Assembly: GCA_016290725.1 (NCBI GenBank)
Contig: JAEEUZ010000003.1
Span: 1 to 42,366, forward strand
Source of the DNA: Bacteroidales bacterium
GTDB lineage: Bacteria; Bacteroidota; Bacteroidia; Bacteroidales; UBA932
Direction of reading: 5' to 3'
DNA: 42,366 nt
The notes beneath the pieces are model-generated. The model was given only the letters and a program-made list of their open reading frames with translations. It ran no database searches and was not told the DNA's origin. The translations under genes were made by a program, and so were the position numbers. Each line of letters starts with the position of its first letter. Within the stretch, counting starts at the first letter, position 1. This document shows positions 25,314 to 34,073 of this stretch, piece after piece.

Positions 25314-26363
25314 ATGAAACTATCACAATTTGCATTCGAACTTCCCCAGGAGAAGATAGCCCAAACCCCCGCATACTGGCGTGACGAGGCTAAACTCATG
25401 GTTCTCCACAAAGACACAGGCGAGATTGAGCACCGCCTTTTCAAGGATATCGTAGACTATTTCGGCAAAGGGGACATTTTCGTTCTCAACGACACCAAGG
25501 TCTTTCCCGCGCGCATGTATGGTAAGAAGGAAAAGACAGGGGCCGACATCATGGTGTTCCTGCTTCGCGAACTCAACCGCGAGCAGAGGCTGTGGGACGT
25601 AATCGTGGATCCCGCCCGTAAGATAAGGATAGGCAACAAGCTCTACTTCGGTGAAGATGATTCGCTGGTGGCGGAAGTTATCGACAATACAACCTCCCGC
25701 GGGCGAACCCTGCGTTTCCTGTACGACGGCCCGTACGAGGATTTCAAAAAGGCCCTCTTCGCTCTTGGCGAAACTCCCGTTCCCGGATGGGTGAAAGATA
25801 AGGTCACGCCCCAGGACGCGGAAGATTTCCAGACGATTTTCGCCGCGCACGAAGGTGCCGTATCCGCTCCCGCTGCAGGCCTCCACTTCAGCCGCGAGCT
25901 GTTCAACAGGATGATTCTCAAGGATATCCAGAAGACTTTCATCACCGTTCACATGGGCATCGGCCACTTCCGCCGCGTGGATGTGGAAGACCTTTCCAAG
26001 CACAGGATGGACTCCGAACGCCTGATTATTTCGGAGCAGGCAGCCAATGACATCAACCGCGCAAAACGCGGCGGCAAGAAGGTCGTGGCGGTTGGCATCA
26101 CCGTGATGAGGGGCCTGGAAACCTATGTTACCACCACCAACGAGGTGAATCCCTACGACGGCTGGACCAACAAGTTCATCTTCCCTCCCTACCAGTATTC
26201 GGTTCCGGATGCTGCCGTTTCCAACTTCCACCTCCCCCAGTCCACCATGCTCATGTGCGTGGCGGCCTTCGGCGGATATGAGAAGGTGATGAACGCCTAC
26301 AAGACGGCTCTGGAGATGGATTACCGCTTCGGCCCCTACGGCGACGCCCTCCTGATCCTGTAA
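25314..26363 (+). CDS. queA: tRNA preQ1(34) S-adenosylmethionine ribosyltransferase-isomerase
   Basis: QueA transfers the ribosyl part of SAM to preQ1 in tRNA to make epoxyqueuosine. The product has 349 residues, the usual family size. Signatures are FELPQEKIAQTPA near the start, FVLNDTKVFPAR, AAGLHFSRELF, ITVHMGIGHFRRV and TVMRGLETY. The gene stands alone: 64 nt without a clear TAnnTTTG box precede it, and a strong AT-rich hairpin follows. Confidence 0.94.
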   Translation: MKLSQFAFELPQEKIAQTPAYWRDEAKLMVLHKDTGEIEHRLFKDIVDYFGKGDIFVLNDTKVFPARMYGKKEKTGADIMVFLLRELNREQRLWDVIVDPARKIRIGNKLYFGEDDSLVAEVIDNTTSRGRTLRFLYDGPYEDFKKALFALGETPVPGWVKDKVTPQDAEDFQTIFAAHEGAVSAPAAGLHFSRELFNRMILKDIQKTFITVHMGIGHFRRVDVEDLSKHRMDSERLIISEQAANDINRAKRGGKKVVAVGITVMRGLETYVTTTNEVNPYDGWTNKFIFPPYQYSVPDAAVSNFHLPQSTMLMCVAAFGGYEKVMNAYKTALEMDYRFGPYGDALLIL

Positions 26364-26367
26364 ATTA

Positions 26368-26410
26368 TTTTTTAATAAAATTAAGAAAAATCGCGGGTTT
26401 TATTAAAAAA
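26368..26410 (+). terminator. AT-only terminator hairpin after queA
   Basis: TTTTTTAATAAAA (26368-26380) and TTTTATTAAAAAA (26398-26410) are a perfect 13-bp inverted repeat with a 17-nt loop, 5 nt after the queA stop. A second hairpin (AAAAATGG at 26437-26444, CCATTTTT at 26460-26467) follows before the dprA promoter. Confidence 0.55.
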
Positions 26411-26466
26411 CAAAAATAGTTTTTCCCGATTCGAGTAAAAATGGTGTCTCTCTCAGATGCCATTTT

Positions 26467-26474
26467 TATTTTTG
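26467..26474 (+). promoter_or_regulatory. -7 box TATTTTTG for dprA
   Basis: TATTTTTG fits TAnnTTTG and ends 13 nt before the dprA ATG. Its first base is the last base of the second hairpin described after queA. Confidence 0.5.
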
Positions 26475-26487
26475 TGGCAAAAACGGC

Positions 26488-27627
26488 ATGATTGATTTTG
26501 ACGAAAACGTGTGCCTTTGCGCACTCAACAGGGTGTTCGGGAACTGGCCCATGGAGGGGCGGGGGCTTGTTGAACGGTTTGGCAGTGCTTCGGCCGTGTT
26601 CGGCGCCACTGAGGCGGAACTTCGGGAAGCGCTGGGAAGCAGGGAGGAACTTGCCCCTGCCATCGGCCTAAAAGTATTGGAGGAAAGTGCGGCGGAACTC
26701 CGAAGGCTTGAAGGCAAGGGAGGCCGATTCCTGGGATACTTGGACGAAGACTACCCGTCCTTGCTTCTGGAATGCCCGGACTATCCGCTGGGCATATATA
26801 TTAAATGTGGCGGCCCGCCCGCGGGAATCTTTGAAATGAGGCCATGCGTTGCCGTGGTTGGAACCAGGGATATTTCCGCATACGGAAGGGAATGGTGCGT
26901 GAGGCTAGTAAGGGCTATGGCAAACACCAAAACGCCGCCGGTGATTGTGAGCGGCCTGGCCCTTGGAACGGACGGGGTAGCTCATGCCACGGCCCTTGAA
27001 TGCGGTTTGGGAACCGTTGGGGTGATGGCAACAGGGCCGGAAAAAGTATACCCGTATTCCCACAAGGCCCTGGCGGACCGGATTGTAGCGGACCCCCGCG
27101 GGGCGCTTGTAACAGACTATCCGTCGGGAACTTCGCCGGTGGCGCTGAATTTCATCCGAAGGAACAGAATCATCGCCGGGCTGTGCAGGGCAACCATCGT
27201 GATTGAATCCAAGCGCAAAGGCGGGTCCCTTCTAACAGCCAGGTACGCCACCGACTATAACCGGGATCTTTTCGCCCTGCCGGGGCGAATAGACGATCCT
27301 CGCTCGGCCGGATGCAACTCACTTATCGCCAGCGGAATGGCAAGCATTATCGCAGATCCCGACGAGCTTGTGGATAAACTGGGACTCGGCGGAATCAAAG
27401 CCATGAAAAGGCAGAATCTCGGCTCTTTTCTGGCCTCGAAATACGGCTCTGGATCCGCCCCTGCTGTCATCGGCATGCTCATAAAACAAAACCGCGGCAT
27501 CGACTATGAGACTCTGGCCGCCATGTCCGGCCTTTCCTGGAGCGAAGTCACATCGGCCACAGCCACCCTCGAGACCGACGGAATTATTATCACCGATTTC
27601 CTCCAGCGTTGCAGCATCAAGCCATGA
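26488..27627 (+). CDS. dprA: DNA-processing protein DprA/Smf
   Basis: DprA binds incoming single-stranded DNA and loads RecA during natural transformation. Many species keep it without known competence. The product has 379 residues: an N-terminal helix-hairpin region (about 1-70), the Rossmann-like core with FLGYLDEDYPSLL, VAVVGTRDISAYGR, VSGLALGTDGVAHATAL, YPYSHKALADRI and RRNRIIAGLCRATIVIESKRKGGSLLTA-type sequence (given here as key residues of one motif), and a winged-helix tail (about 310-375). The usual conserved TIAVL-G-G segment reads VGVMATGPEKVYP, a mild deviation. Confidence 0.93.
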   Translation: MIDFDENVCLCALNRVFGNWPMEGRGLVERFGSASAVFGATEAELREALGSREELAPAIGLKVLEESAAELRRLEGKGGRFLGYLDEDYPSLLLECPDYPLGIYIKCGGPPAGIFEMRPCVAVVGTRDISAYGREWCVRLVRAMANTKTPPVIVSGLALGTDGVAHATALECGLGTVGVMATGPEKVYPYSHKALADRIVADPRGALVTDYPSGTSPVALNFIRRNRIIAGLCRATIVIESKRKGGSLLTARYATDYNRDLFALPGRIDDPRSAGCNSLIASGMASIIADPDELVDKLGLGGIKAMKRQNLGSFLASKYGSGSAPAVIGMLIKQNRGIDYETLAAMSGLSWSEVTSATATLETDGIIITDFLQRCSIKP

Positions 27628-27634
27628 TTTTTTG

Positions 27635-27642
27635 TATATTTG
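27635..27642 (+). promoter_or_regulatory. -7 box TATATTTG for tatD
   Basis: TATATTTG ends 6 nt before the tatD ATG. No TTTG is seen 20 nt upstream. A near-leaderless mRNA is expected. Confidence 0.55.
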
Positions 27643-27648
27643 TGAGTT

Positions 27649-28416
27649 ATGTTTGTGGACACTCATACGCACTTTAACGACGAGGCGCTGATTGCGGAGG
27701 CGGAGCCGGCCATAGCGCGTGCTCTGGAGGCCGGAGTGGGCAAAATGATTCAGGCCGATGTGGACAGCACCGAGCGGGATTCCATGTGGAAGGTGTGCGA
27801 CGCCCACCCGGGCGTGGTGTATGGGATGATAGGCCTGTATCCCGGAAGCGTAACTGATACGTGGAGAGATGAAATAGACAGGATGCTTCCCTTTAAAGAG
27901 AAGGGCCCCGTGGCAGTGGGAGAGATTGGGCTGGACTATCATGAGGGGAAGGAATTCGAGAAAGAGCAGAAAGAGGCACTGCGCCTCCAGCTGGAACTCG
28001 CCGCCCAGTGGGACATGCCAGTGAACATACACCTGAGGGATGCCTGGGGGGATTTCCTTGCGGTTCTTAAAGACTGCGCCCACCTGCACTTAAGGGGAAA
28101 CCTTCACTGCTTTTCCGGCAGCATTGAGACCTATAACGAGGCAAATCGATACGGGGATTTCCTTATCGGGGTTGGAGGCGTTGTCACCTTCAAGAATGCC
28201 GGCCTGCAGGACGTTGTGGCCCGGCTTCCCCTGGAGCGGATAGTCCTGGAAACGGACGCCCCGTACCTGGCTCCGGTCCCGTACCGCGGCAAACGGAATG
28301 AAAGTTCATATATACCTTTAATAGCGGAAAAGGTTGCACAGATCAAAGGCATTTCCACAGAGGAAGTGGAAACCGCAACCACCGCAAACGCACTAAACCT
28401 GTTCTCACTGAAATGA
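27649..28416 (+). CDS. TatD-family metal-dependent hydrolase
   Basis: This is a TIM-barrel hydrolase, described in other bacteria as a 3'-5' DNase and D-aminoacyl hydrolase-type enzyme. The product has 255 residues. The metal ligands of the family are present: H6 and H8 in DTHTHF, E92 in VGEIGLDYH, H128 in NIHLRDA, H153 in HCFSG and D203 in ETDAPYL. It follows dprA with 21 nt between and has its own -7 box. Its stop overlaps the ansA start by 4 nt (ATGA). Confidence 0.92.
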   Translation: MFVDTHTHFNDEALIAEAEPAIARALEAGVGKMIQADVDSTERDSMWKVCDAHPGVVYGMIGLYPGSVTDTWRDEIDRMLPFKEKGPVAVGEIGLDYHEGKEFEKEQKEALRLQLELAAQWDMPVNIHLRDAWGDFLAVLKDCAHLHLRGNLHCFSGSIETYNEANRYGDFLIGVGGVVTFKNAGLQDVVARLPLERIVLETDAPYLAPVPYRGKRNESSYIPLIAEKVAQIKGISTEEVETATTANALNLFSLK

Positions 28417-29444
28417 ACGCAAACATCCTTGTGATTTACACCGGTGGCACCATCGGCATGAAAGAGGATCCGCTGGACCTTACCCTCAAGCCCTTCGACT
28501 TCAGCCAGATACTGGAAGAAGTCCCCGAACTGAGGAAGTTCAAGGTGCAGCTGGATACGTACACATTCGACCCGCTTATCGACTCGTCGGACGTGGAACC
28601 CGGCATGTGGATACGCCTGGCGGAGCTTATCCGGGAAAAGTATCCCTTCTACGACGGCTTCGTGGTGCTGCACGGCACGGATACCATGGCGTATTCGGCA
28701 TCGGCCCTGTCCTTCATGCTGGAAGGGCTGGCAAAACCGGTGATTTTCACGGGGAGCCAGCTTCCCATCGGCACGCCCCGCACCGACGGAAAGGAGAATT
28801 TCGTTTCGGCAGTGGAAATCGCCGCGGCGAAAAATCCCGTCGGCGGGCCGATGGTGCCGGAAGTGGCCGTTTACTTCGATTCGAAGCTCCTGAGGGGATG
28901 CCGCGCAATCAAGGTGAGCGCAGAACAGTTCAGCGCTTTCCGCTCCCCCAACTGCCCTCCCCTGGCCCAGGCCGGAATCCTCATCCGCTACGACACCGAT
29001 GTTATCCGGAGGCCGATGGGCGATGGCGTCTCTATCGGCGTACAAACCCATCTGGATACAAGGGTATCCATCCTGAAAGTGCACCCGGGAATTACCGAGC
29101 AGGTTATGCGAGCCGTCCTTTGCGGCCCTGAAACCCGCGCCGTGATAATGGAAACCTATGGCTCCGGCAACGCACCCTCCAGCCCCTGGTTCCTGGACAT
29201 CGTGAAGGAGGCAGACCACATGGGCAAGATCCTGGTGAACGTTACCCAGTGCAACGAGGGCTCCGTGAACATGGACCTGTACGCCACTGGCAAGGCCCTG
29301 AAGAAATCCGGCGTGGTTTCCGGATACGACTCCACAACGGAAGCCATGCTTGCCAAGTTGTTCGTTCTCATGGGCAAAAGCGACAACAACGCCTGGGTGA
29401 AAAAGGTTCTCGAAGAGAACATGCGAGGAGAAATAAGTAAATAA
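28413..29444 (+). CDS. ansA: Type I (cytosolic) L-asparaginase
   Basis: The enzyme hydrolyses asparagine to aspartate and ammonia. The product has 343 residues. Both active-site motifs are present: VIYTGGTIGM at the N-terminus and VVLHGTDTMAYSASAL (H87-G88-T89-D90-T91). TGSQLPIGTPRTDGKENF is also family-typical. There is no signal peptide, which fits type I. It overlaps tatD by 4 nt and is likely translated with it. Confidence 0.92.
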   Translation: MNANILVIYTGGTIGMKEDPLDLTLKPFDFSQILEEVPELRKFKVQLDTYTFDPLIDSSDVEPGMWIRLAELIREKYPFYDGFVVLHGTDTMAYSASALSFMLEGLAKPVIFTGSQLPIGTPRTDGKENFVSAVEIAAAKNPVGGPMVPEVAVYFDSKLLRGCRAIKVSAEQFSAFRSPNCPPLAQAGILIRYDTDVIRRPMGDGVSIGVQTHLDTRVSILKVHPGITEQVMRAVLCGPETRAVIMETYGSGNAPSSPWFLDIVKEADHMGKILVNVTQCNEGSVNMDLYATGKALKKSGVVSGYDSTTEAMLAKLFVLMGKSDNNAWVKKVLEENMRGEISK

Positions 29445-29446
29445 AC

Positions 29447-29478
29447 CTTGCGCTTTTGAATTATTATTGCTATATTGC
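29447..29478 (+). promoter_or_regulatory. Promoter of the exbB-exbD operon
   Basis: CTTG (29447-29450) and TATATTGC (29471-29478) are 20 nt apart, a slightly degenerate Bacteroidota promoter. The leader to ATG 29540 is about 55 nt and AT-rich. Confidence 0.45.
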
Positions 29479-29539
29479 ACGACAAAACTGAAATTATTTA
29501 CTAATTCAACAAATTTTTATAACCAACACAAAAACTACT

Positions 29540-30352
29540 ATGAAAAAGTTTTTCATGTTTTTGGCAGTAGCAGGCCTTATGACCCTCTCTGCAAATCTCG
29601 CTTACGCACAGGAGGAAGGCGCAGCAGCTCCGGATGCAGCTCCCGCTGAGGAAGTTGTAGCCGAAGATCAAGCCGCAGCAGAACCTTCTCCCCAGGATCT
29701 GTTCGCCGGCTCAGGTGAGGAAGTTCCCCTCCACCAGGCCCTCAAGACCAAATTCATCGAAGGTGGTGCAGGCTTCATGAGCCTCGTTCTCATCTGCCTC
29801 ATCCTCGGTCTTGCACTTTCCATCGAGCGTATCCTCTATCTGCTCTTCTCAAGGACCAACACCCAGAAGCTTCTTGCAAAGGTGGAGAAAGCCCTCGAGG
29901 AAGGCGGCGTGGAGAAAGCCAAAGAGGTTTGCCGCAATACACGCGGTCCTGTGGCCAGCATCTTCTATCAGGGTCTCCTCCGCATGGACCAGGGAGTGGA
30001 CGTGGTTGAAAAGACCATCGTTTCCTATGGCAGCGTGCAGATGAGCCTCATGGAAAAAGGCCTCAGCTGGATTTCCCTGTTCATCGCCCTGGCCCCTTCA
30101 CTGGGATTCCTTGGAACCGTTATCGGTATGATCCAGGCATTCGATGCTATCCAGGCGGCAGGTGATATCTCCCCGAACGTTGTTGCTGGCGGTATGAAGG
30201 TTGCCCTTATCACCACCGTGGGCGGTCTCATTGTCGCTATGATTCTCCAGGTGTTCTACAACTACATCCTCAACAAGATCGACACCATCACCATCGACAT
30301 GGAAGACGCTTCGATCCGCTTCGTAGACGCCATCACCAAGTACAACAAGTAA
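29540..30352 (+). CDS. exbB: ExbB/TolQ/MotA-family proton channel protein with periplasmic extension
   Basis: ExbB is the inner-membrane part that uses the proton motive force to energise TonB-dependent transporters. The product has 270 residues. It starts with a signal peptide-like segment (about 1-24, ending ANLAYAQ), then an Ala/Glu/Pro-rich stretch (about 25-58). The three channel helices follow at about 80-103, 170-197 and 217-240, with LAPSLGFLGTVIGMIQAFDAI and ALITTVGGLIVAMILQVFYN. The N-terminal extension is longer than in E. coli ExbB but common in Bacteroidota. It heads a four-gene operon. Confidence 0.9.
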   Translation: MKKFFMFLAVAGLMTLSANLAYAQEEGAAAPDAAPAEEVVAEDQAAAEPSPQDLFAGSGEEVPLHQALKTKFIEGGAGFMSLVLICLILGLALSIERILYLLFSRTNTQKLLAKVEKALEEGGVEKAKEVCRNTRGPVASIFYQGLLRMDQGVDVVEKTIVSYGSVQMSLMEKGLSWISLFIALAPSLGFLGTVIGMIQAFDAIQAAGDISPNVVAGGMKVALITTVGGLIVAMILQVFYNYILNKIDTITIDMEDASIRFVDAITKYNK

Positions 30353-30381
30353 GATCCAGGACCCTGTAATCCTTTTTCTAA

Positions 30382-30831
30382 ATGAAAGAACAATTATACG
30401 CCAAGATATTCAAGTGGGCATCCATCCTGCTCTTGGTTACGAGTGTGGTTCTGCTCCTGGTCTCCTTCCCGAAATTCAACGGACCGGGTGAAGATGGAGC
30501 AGTTGCCCTGTTGCTCAACTGGGCGTACATCATGCTGGGCCTCGCCCTCGTGAGCGTACTCCTCGTTGGCCTCGTGATTACGGCTTTCAACAGCCCCAAG
30601 AGCCTTATCAAGATCCTGCTTGTGGCAGTAGGCGTGGCCATTGTCGTGGGTGTAGCATACCTGCTCGCCCCCGGCCAGCAGCCCATTGCCTACAACGGTC
30701 CGGCGGTCAGTCCAAAGGATCTCGCACTCACTGAAACGGTTATCAACCTTGCATACATCCTCGGCGGTGCTGCAGTCCTTTCCATCATTGTGGCAGAGGT
30801 CGCAGGCATCTTCCGCGGTAAAAAAGCGTAA
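30382..30831 (+). CDS. Four-TM membrane protein in the exbB-exbD operon
   Basis: The product has 149 residues with four predicted helices (about 9-28, 42-67, 74-93 and 120-143). The loop between the third and fourth contains GQQPIAYNGPAVSPKDLALTE. It has no recognised domain. It lies between exbB (29-nt gap) and exbD (3-nt gap), so it is probably an accessory part of the Exb motor of this lineage. The function is inferred from position only. Confidence 0.7.
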   Translation: MKEQLYAKIFKWASILLLVTSVVLLLVSFPKFNGPGEDGAVALLLNWAYIMLGLALVSVLLVGLVITAFNSPKSLIKILLVAVGVAIVVGVAYLLAPGQQPIAYNGPAVSPKDLALTETVINLAYILGGAAVLSIIVAEVAGIFRGKKA

Positions 30832-30834
30832 ACC

Positions 30835-31410
30835 ATGGCAAAGAAAAAAACACCGGAAATCAATTCGAGTTCAACTGCGGACATCGCGTTCCTGCTGTTG
30901 TGCTACTTCCTGATGACCACCACTATGGGTGATCAGTCAGGTCTGCAGCGCCGTCTCCCCCCGATTCCCGACAAAGACCAGAAGGTGGAAAACCAGAAGG
31001 CCAACCGTCGTAACATCGTGATTGTGAGAATCAACTCTGCAGATAAGCTGTTTGCCGGTAGTGAGCCCATGGATATTTCCCTCCTCAAGGATAAGATGAA
31101 GGAGTTCCTCGCAAACCCCGCAGATGATCCCAACCTTCCTGAAAAGGAACCCAAGGACATCGAAGGCAAGACCTATATGGTCTCCAAGGGTATCATCTCC
31201 CTTCAGAACGACCGTGGTACAAGCTATCAGGCTTATATCGCCGTTCAGAACGAGCTGGTGAAAGCGGTGAACGAACTCCGTGACGAATTCTCCATGCGGG
31301 AATTCGGCCGCAAATTCGCCTTCCTTTCGGAGGATCAGCAGGAAATTGTCAAGAAAGCCGTGCCTCAGAACATTTCGGAGGCAGAGCCTAAAGACACAGG
31401 AAAAAAGTAG
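30835..31410 (+). CDS. exbD: ExbD/TolR-family protein, first copy
   Basis: ExbD is the proton-channel partner of ExbB. The product has 191 residues. The short basic N-terminus is followed by one transmembrane helix (about 14-32). Its aspartate D16 in TADIAFLLLCYFL corresponds to the protonatable Asp of ExbD. The periplasmic part is longer than in E. coli (141 residues in total), with VIVRINSADKLFAG and KQEIVKKAV-like helix near the end. The stop is TAG. A second exbD follows after 12 nt. Confidence 0.9.
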   Translation: MAKKKTPEINSSSTADIAFLLLCYFLMTTTMGDQSGLQRRLPPIPDKDQKVENQKANRRNIVIVRINSADKLFAGSEPMDISLLKDKMKEFLANPADDPNLPEKEPKDIEGKTYMVSKGIISLQNDRGTSYQAYIAVQNELVKAVNELRDEFSMREFGRKFAFLSEDQQEIVKKAVPQNISEAEPKDTGKK

Positions 31411-31422
31411 GAGAATAGAATT

Positions 31423-31896
31423 ATGTCAAAATTCGGAGGTTCAAACAACAAGAAGAACGTTCCCGGCATTTCCTCGGGTTCGCTTTCCGATATCGTGTTC
31501 ATGCTTCTGTTCTTCTTCATGGTTACCACCCAGCTCCGCGAAACGGAGAACAAGGTTATCGTGAAACTTCCTGAAGCATCCGAGTCTGCAAAGCTTGAAA
31601 GAAAAGACCTTTCGGCAAACATCAACATCGGTACTCCCGTACGTCACCTTCAGAGCATGTACGGAACCGATGCCCGTATCCAGCTGAACGACTCTTTCAA
31701 GACCATCGCAGATATCCGTGACTTCATCGCCGCAGAGCGCGACGCCATGTCGGAGGCCGAAAGGTCCCTGATGACGGTTAACCTGCGCGTAGACGAAGAC
31801 GTACGTATGGGTATCGTATCCGATGTGAAGCAGGAACTCAGGCGCTGTTCCGCGCTTAAGATCATGTACGCATCAAGAAAACCGGGCGGAGATTAA
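31423..31896 (+). CDS. exbD: ExbD/TolR-family protein, second copy
   Basis: This is a second ExbD of 157 residues. The N-terminus is followed by GSLSDIVFMLLFFFMVTTQL, with D23 as the expected proton-carrying residue and one transmembrane helix (about 21-40). The periplasmic part (about 60-157) has the ExbD/TolR layout. Two unlike ExbD proteins downstream of one ExbB are common in Bacteroidota and suggest a hetero-oligomeric complex. A strong terminator follows. Confidence 0.9.
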   Translation: MSKFGGSNNKKNVPGISSGSLSDIVFMLLFFFMVTTQLRETENKVIVKLPEASESAKLERKDLSANINIGTPVRHLQSMYGTDARIQLNDSFKTIADIRDFIAAERDAMSEAERSLMTVNLRVDEDVRMGIVSDVKQELRRCSALKIMYASRKPGGD

Positions 31897-31920
31897 TCTC
31901 TGCAAACATCACTCAACTCA

Positions 31921-31948
31921 AAAGCAGCCTCTCGGGGCTGCTTTTTTG
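31921..31948 (+). terminator. Rho-independent terminator after the exb operon
   Basis: AGCAGCC (31923-31929) and GGCTGCT (31936-31942) form a 7-bp stem with a short loop, extended by A-T pairs and followed by TTTTTTG. It is a textbook intrinsic terminator 24 nt after the second exbD stop. Confidence 0.85.
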
Positions 31949-31982
31949 TGGCCCCGGCGCTGCGAAAGTGGAAAAAAAGTGT

Positions 31983-31990
31983 TATTTTTG
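31983..31990 (+). promoter_or_regulatory. -7 box TATTTTTG for asnS-udk-tonB
   Basis: TATTTTTG fits TAnnTTTG, with a leader of about 15 nt to the asnS ATG. No clear -33 TTTG. Confidence 0.5.
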
Positions 31991-32009
31991 TATGATTTAG
32001 TGCATACTT

Positions 32010-33416
32010 ATGGAAACTACTGTTAAAAGAACTAAGATCAAGGCCCTCCTTGCCATGGCTCCGGGCGCCCAGGTGCTGGTGAAAGGCTGGGTGAGGACCA
32101 AACGTGGAAACAAACAGGTAAAATTCATCGCCCTCAACGACGGCTCAACCATCAATAACGTACAGATTGTGGCGGAGGCGGAGCAGTTCAGCGAAGAACT
32201 GCTCAAGAACGTCACAACTGGCGCATCCCTGGCAGTGAGAGGCCTTCTAGTGCCCTCCATCGGCAGCGGCCAGGCCGTTGAAATCAAGGCGGAAGAAATA
32301 GAAGTGCTGGGAGAATGCGACCCCATGCGCTATCCCCTGCAGAAGAAGGACACCACGATGGAGTACCTTCGCACCATCGCCCATCTGAGGCCCCGCACCA
32401 ATACCTTCGGTGCCGTGCTGAGGATCCGTCACGCCATGGCCTTCGCAATCCACAAGTTCTTTAACGACAAGGGCTTTGTGTATCTGCACACCCCGCTCAT
32501 CACGGAATCGGATGCAGAGGGCGCTGGAGACATGTTCCAGGTTACAACTCTGGACCTTAAGAACATCCCTCTGGACAAGAAAGGCAACGTGGATTTCAGC
32601 CGCGATTTCTTCGGCAAGAAGACTTCCCTCACGGTATCCGGCCAGTTGGAAGGCGAACTGGGAGCAACTGCGGTTGGCGAAATCTACACCTTCGGCCCCA
32701 CCTTCAGGGCGGAAAACTCCAACACTCCCCGCCACCTCGCAGAGTTCTGGATGATAGAGCCGGAAATGGCCTTCTACGATATCCAGGACAATATGGACCT
32801 TGCGGAAGAGTTCGTGAAATACCTTGTGCAGTACGCCCTTGACAATTGCATGGACGACCTTCAGTTCCTTAACAGCAAATACGATGAAGGCCTAATCGAC
32901 CGCCTTCGCAGCGTACTTGGAATAGAGTTCGAGAGAGTCACCTACACCCGTGCCGTTGAAATTCTGGAGGCCGCAGTCGCAGGCGGTCACAAGTTCGAGT
33001 TCCCCGTACATTGGGGCACGGACTTCCAAAGCGAGCACGAACGCTATCTGGTGGAGAAATTCTTCAACAAGCCCGTTATCCTCACAGATTTCCCCAAGGA
33101 TATCAAGGCCTTCTATATGAAGCAGAACGAAGACGGCCGCACGGTTCGCGGCATGGACGTCCTCTTCCCGAAGATTGGAGAAATCATCGGCGGAAGCGAG
33201 CGTGAGGCATCCCTGGAGAAACTGGAGCAGAGGATTTCCGAGCTGGGAATGTCCCGCAAGAACCTCGAATGGTATATCGACACAAGGCGCTTCGGCACTG
33301 TTCCCCACAGCGGCTTCGGCCTGGGCTTCGAGCGCCTTCTTCTGTTCGTTACCGGCATGCAGAACATCCGTGACGTCATTCCTTTCCCCAGAACACCCAA
33401 AAACGCAGAATTCTAA
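32010..33416 (+). CDS. asnS: Asparaginyl-tRNA synthetase
   Basis: The enzyme charges tRNA-Asn. The product has 468 residues. An OB-fold anticodon-binding domain (about 15-110, [18 protein letters not shown]) is followed by the class II catalytic core. Motif 2 is [20 protein letters not shown] and motif 3 is [15 protein letters not shown] with the closing [12 protein letters not shown]. The last sequence and the APGA-type start distinguish AsnRS from AspRS. It is first of three tightly spaced genes (3-nt gaps) with udk and tonB. Confidence 0.96.
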   Translation: METTVKRTKIKALLAMAPGAQVLVKGWVRTKRGNKQVKFIALNDGSTINNVQIVAEAEQFSEELLKNVTTGASLAVRGLLVPSIGSGQAVEIKAEEIEVLGECDPMRYPLQKKDTTMEYLRTIAHLRPRTNTFGAVLRIRHAMAFAIHKFFNDKGFVYLHTPLITESDAEGAGDMFQVTTLDLKNIPLDKKGNVDFSRDFFGKKTSLTVSGQLEGELGATAVGEIYTFGPTFRAENSNTPRHLAEFWMIEPEMAFYDIQDNMDLAEEFVKYLVQYALDNCMDDLQFLNSKYDEGLIDRLRSVLGIEFERVTYTRAVEILEAAVAGGHKFEFPVHWGTDFQSEHERYLVEKFFNKPVILTDFPKDIKAFYMKQNEDGRTVRGMDVLFPKIGEIIGGSEREASLEKLEQRISELGMSRKNLEWYIDTRRFGTVPHSGFGLGFERLLLFVTGMQNIRDVIPFPRTPKNAEF

Positions 33417-33419
33417 GAT

Positions 33420-34070
33420 ATGCTAGTTATCGGTATCGCCGGAGGATCCGGTTCAGGCAAGACCACAGTAGTAAGGGCTATCACCGAGCAACTTAACGGC
33501 AAGGTGGTGGTTATTCCCCAGGACTCGTATTACAAAGACTCCAGCCATGTGCCGCCGGAGGAGCGCAAGAACATCAACTTCGACCATCCGGACGCCATCG
33601 ACTGGAAACTCATGTGCCAGCAAATCCGCGAACTCAAGGCAGGAAAAACCATCGAGCAGCCTGTGTATTCTTATATCACTTGCTCCCGCTCCACAACGGA
33701 AACCGTAACCGTGGAACCTGCGGAAGTGATTATCATCGAGGGCATTCTCATCTTCACCTGCAAAGAGCTCCGGGACCAGATGAACATCAAGATCTTCGTT
33801 GATGCCGATGACGACGACCGTGTTCTCCGCATCATCGTCCGCGACGTCGCAGAGCGCGGCCGCACCATCCAGACGGCCATCGAACACTACTGCGAAACCG
33901 TGAAGCCCATGCACCTCCAGTTCATCGAACCTTCGAAGAGGTATGCCGATATAATCGTCCCCCAGGGCGGCCACAACAAGGTTGCAATCGACGTTCTCAC
34001 CACAACGGTGCAGGAAGCGCTCAAAAAGCGCAGGCGCGTGGGGCGGAAAAAGGTTGTCCAGGCTCAGTAA
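33420..34070 (+). CDS. udk: Uridine kinase
   Basis: The enzyme phosphorylates uridine (and usually cytidine) in pyrimidine salvage. The product has 216 residues, the typical size. The P-loop GGSGSGKTT is at residues 8-16, followed by VIPQDSYYKD, NFDHPDAIDW, QPVYSYITCSRS and VIIIEGILIF, all standard Udk motifs. The gene lies 3 nt after asnS and 3 nt before tonB. Confidence 0.95.
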   Translation: MLVIGIAGGSGSGKTTVVRAITEQLNGKVVVIPQDSYYKDSSHVPPEERKNINFDHPDAIDWKLMCQQIRELKAGKTIEQPVYSYITCSRSTTETVTVEPAEVIIIEGILIFTCKELRDQMNIKIFVDADDDDRVLRIIVRDVAERGRTIQTAIEHYCETVKPMHLQFIEPSKRYADIIVPQGGHNKVAIDVLTTTVQEALKKRRRVGRKKVVQAQ

Positions 34071-34073
34071 ACA

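Noticed and set aside
28131-29480. 449-residue minus-strand reading frame over tatD and ansA
   Set aside because: Both plus-strand genes have complete family motifs. The opposite frame has no recognisable domain and is His/Gly/Val-rich, as expected for a shadow in GC-rich coding DNA.
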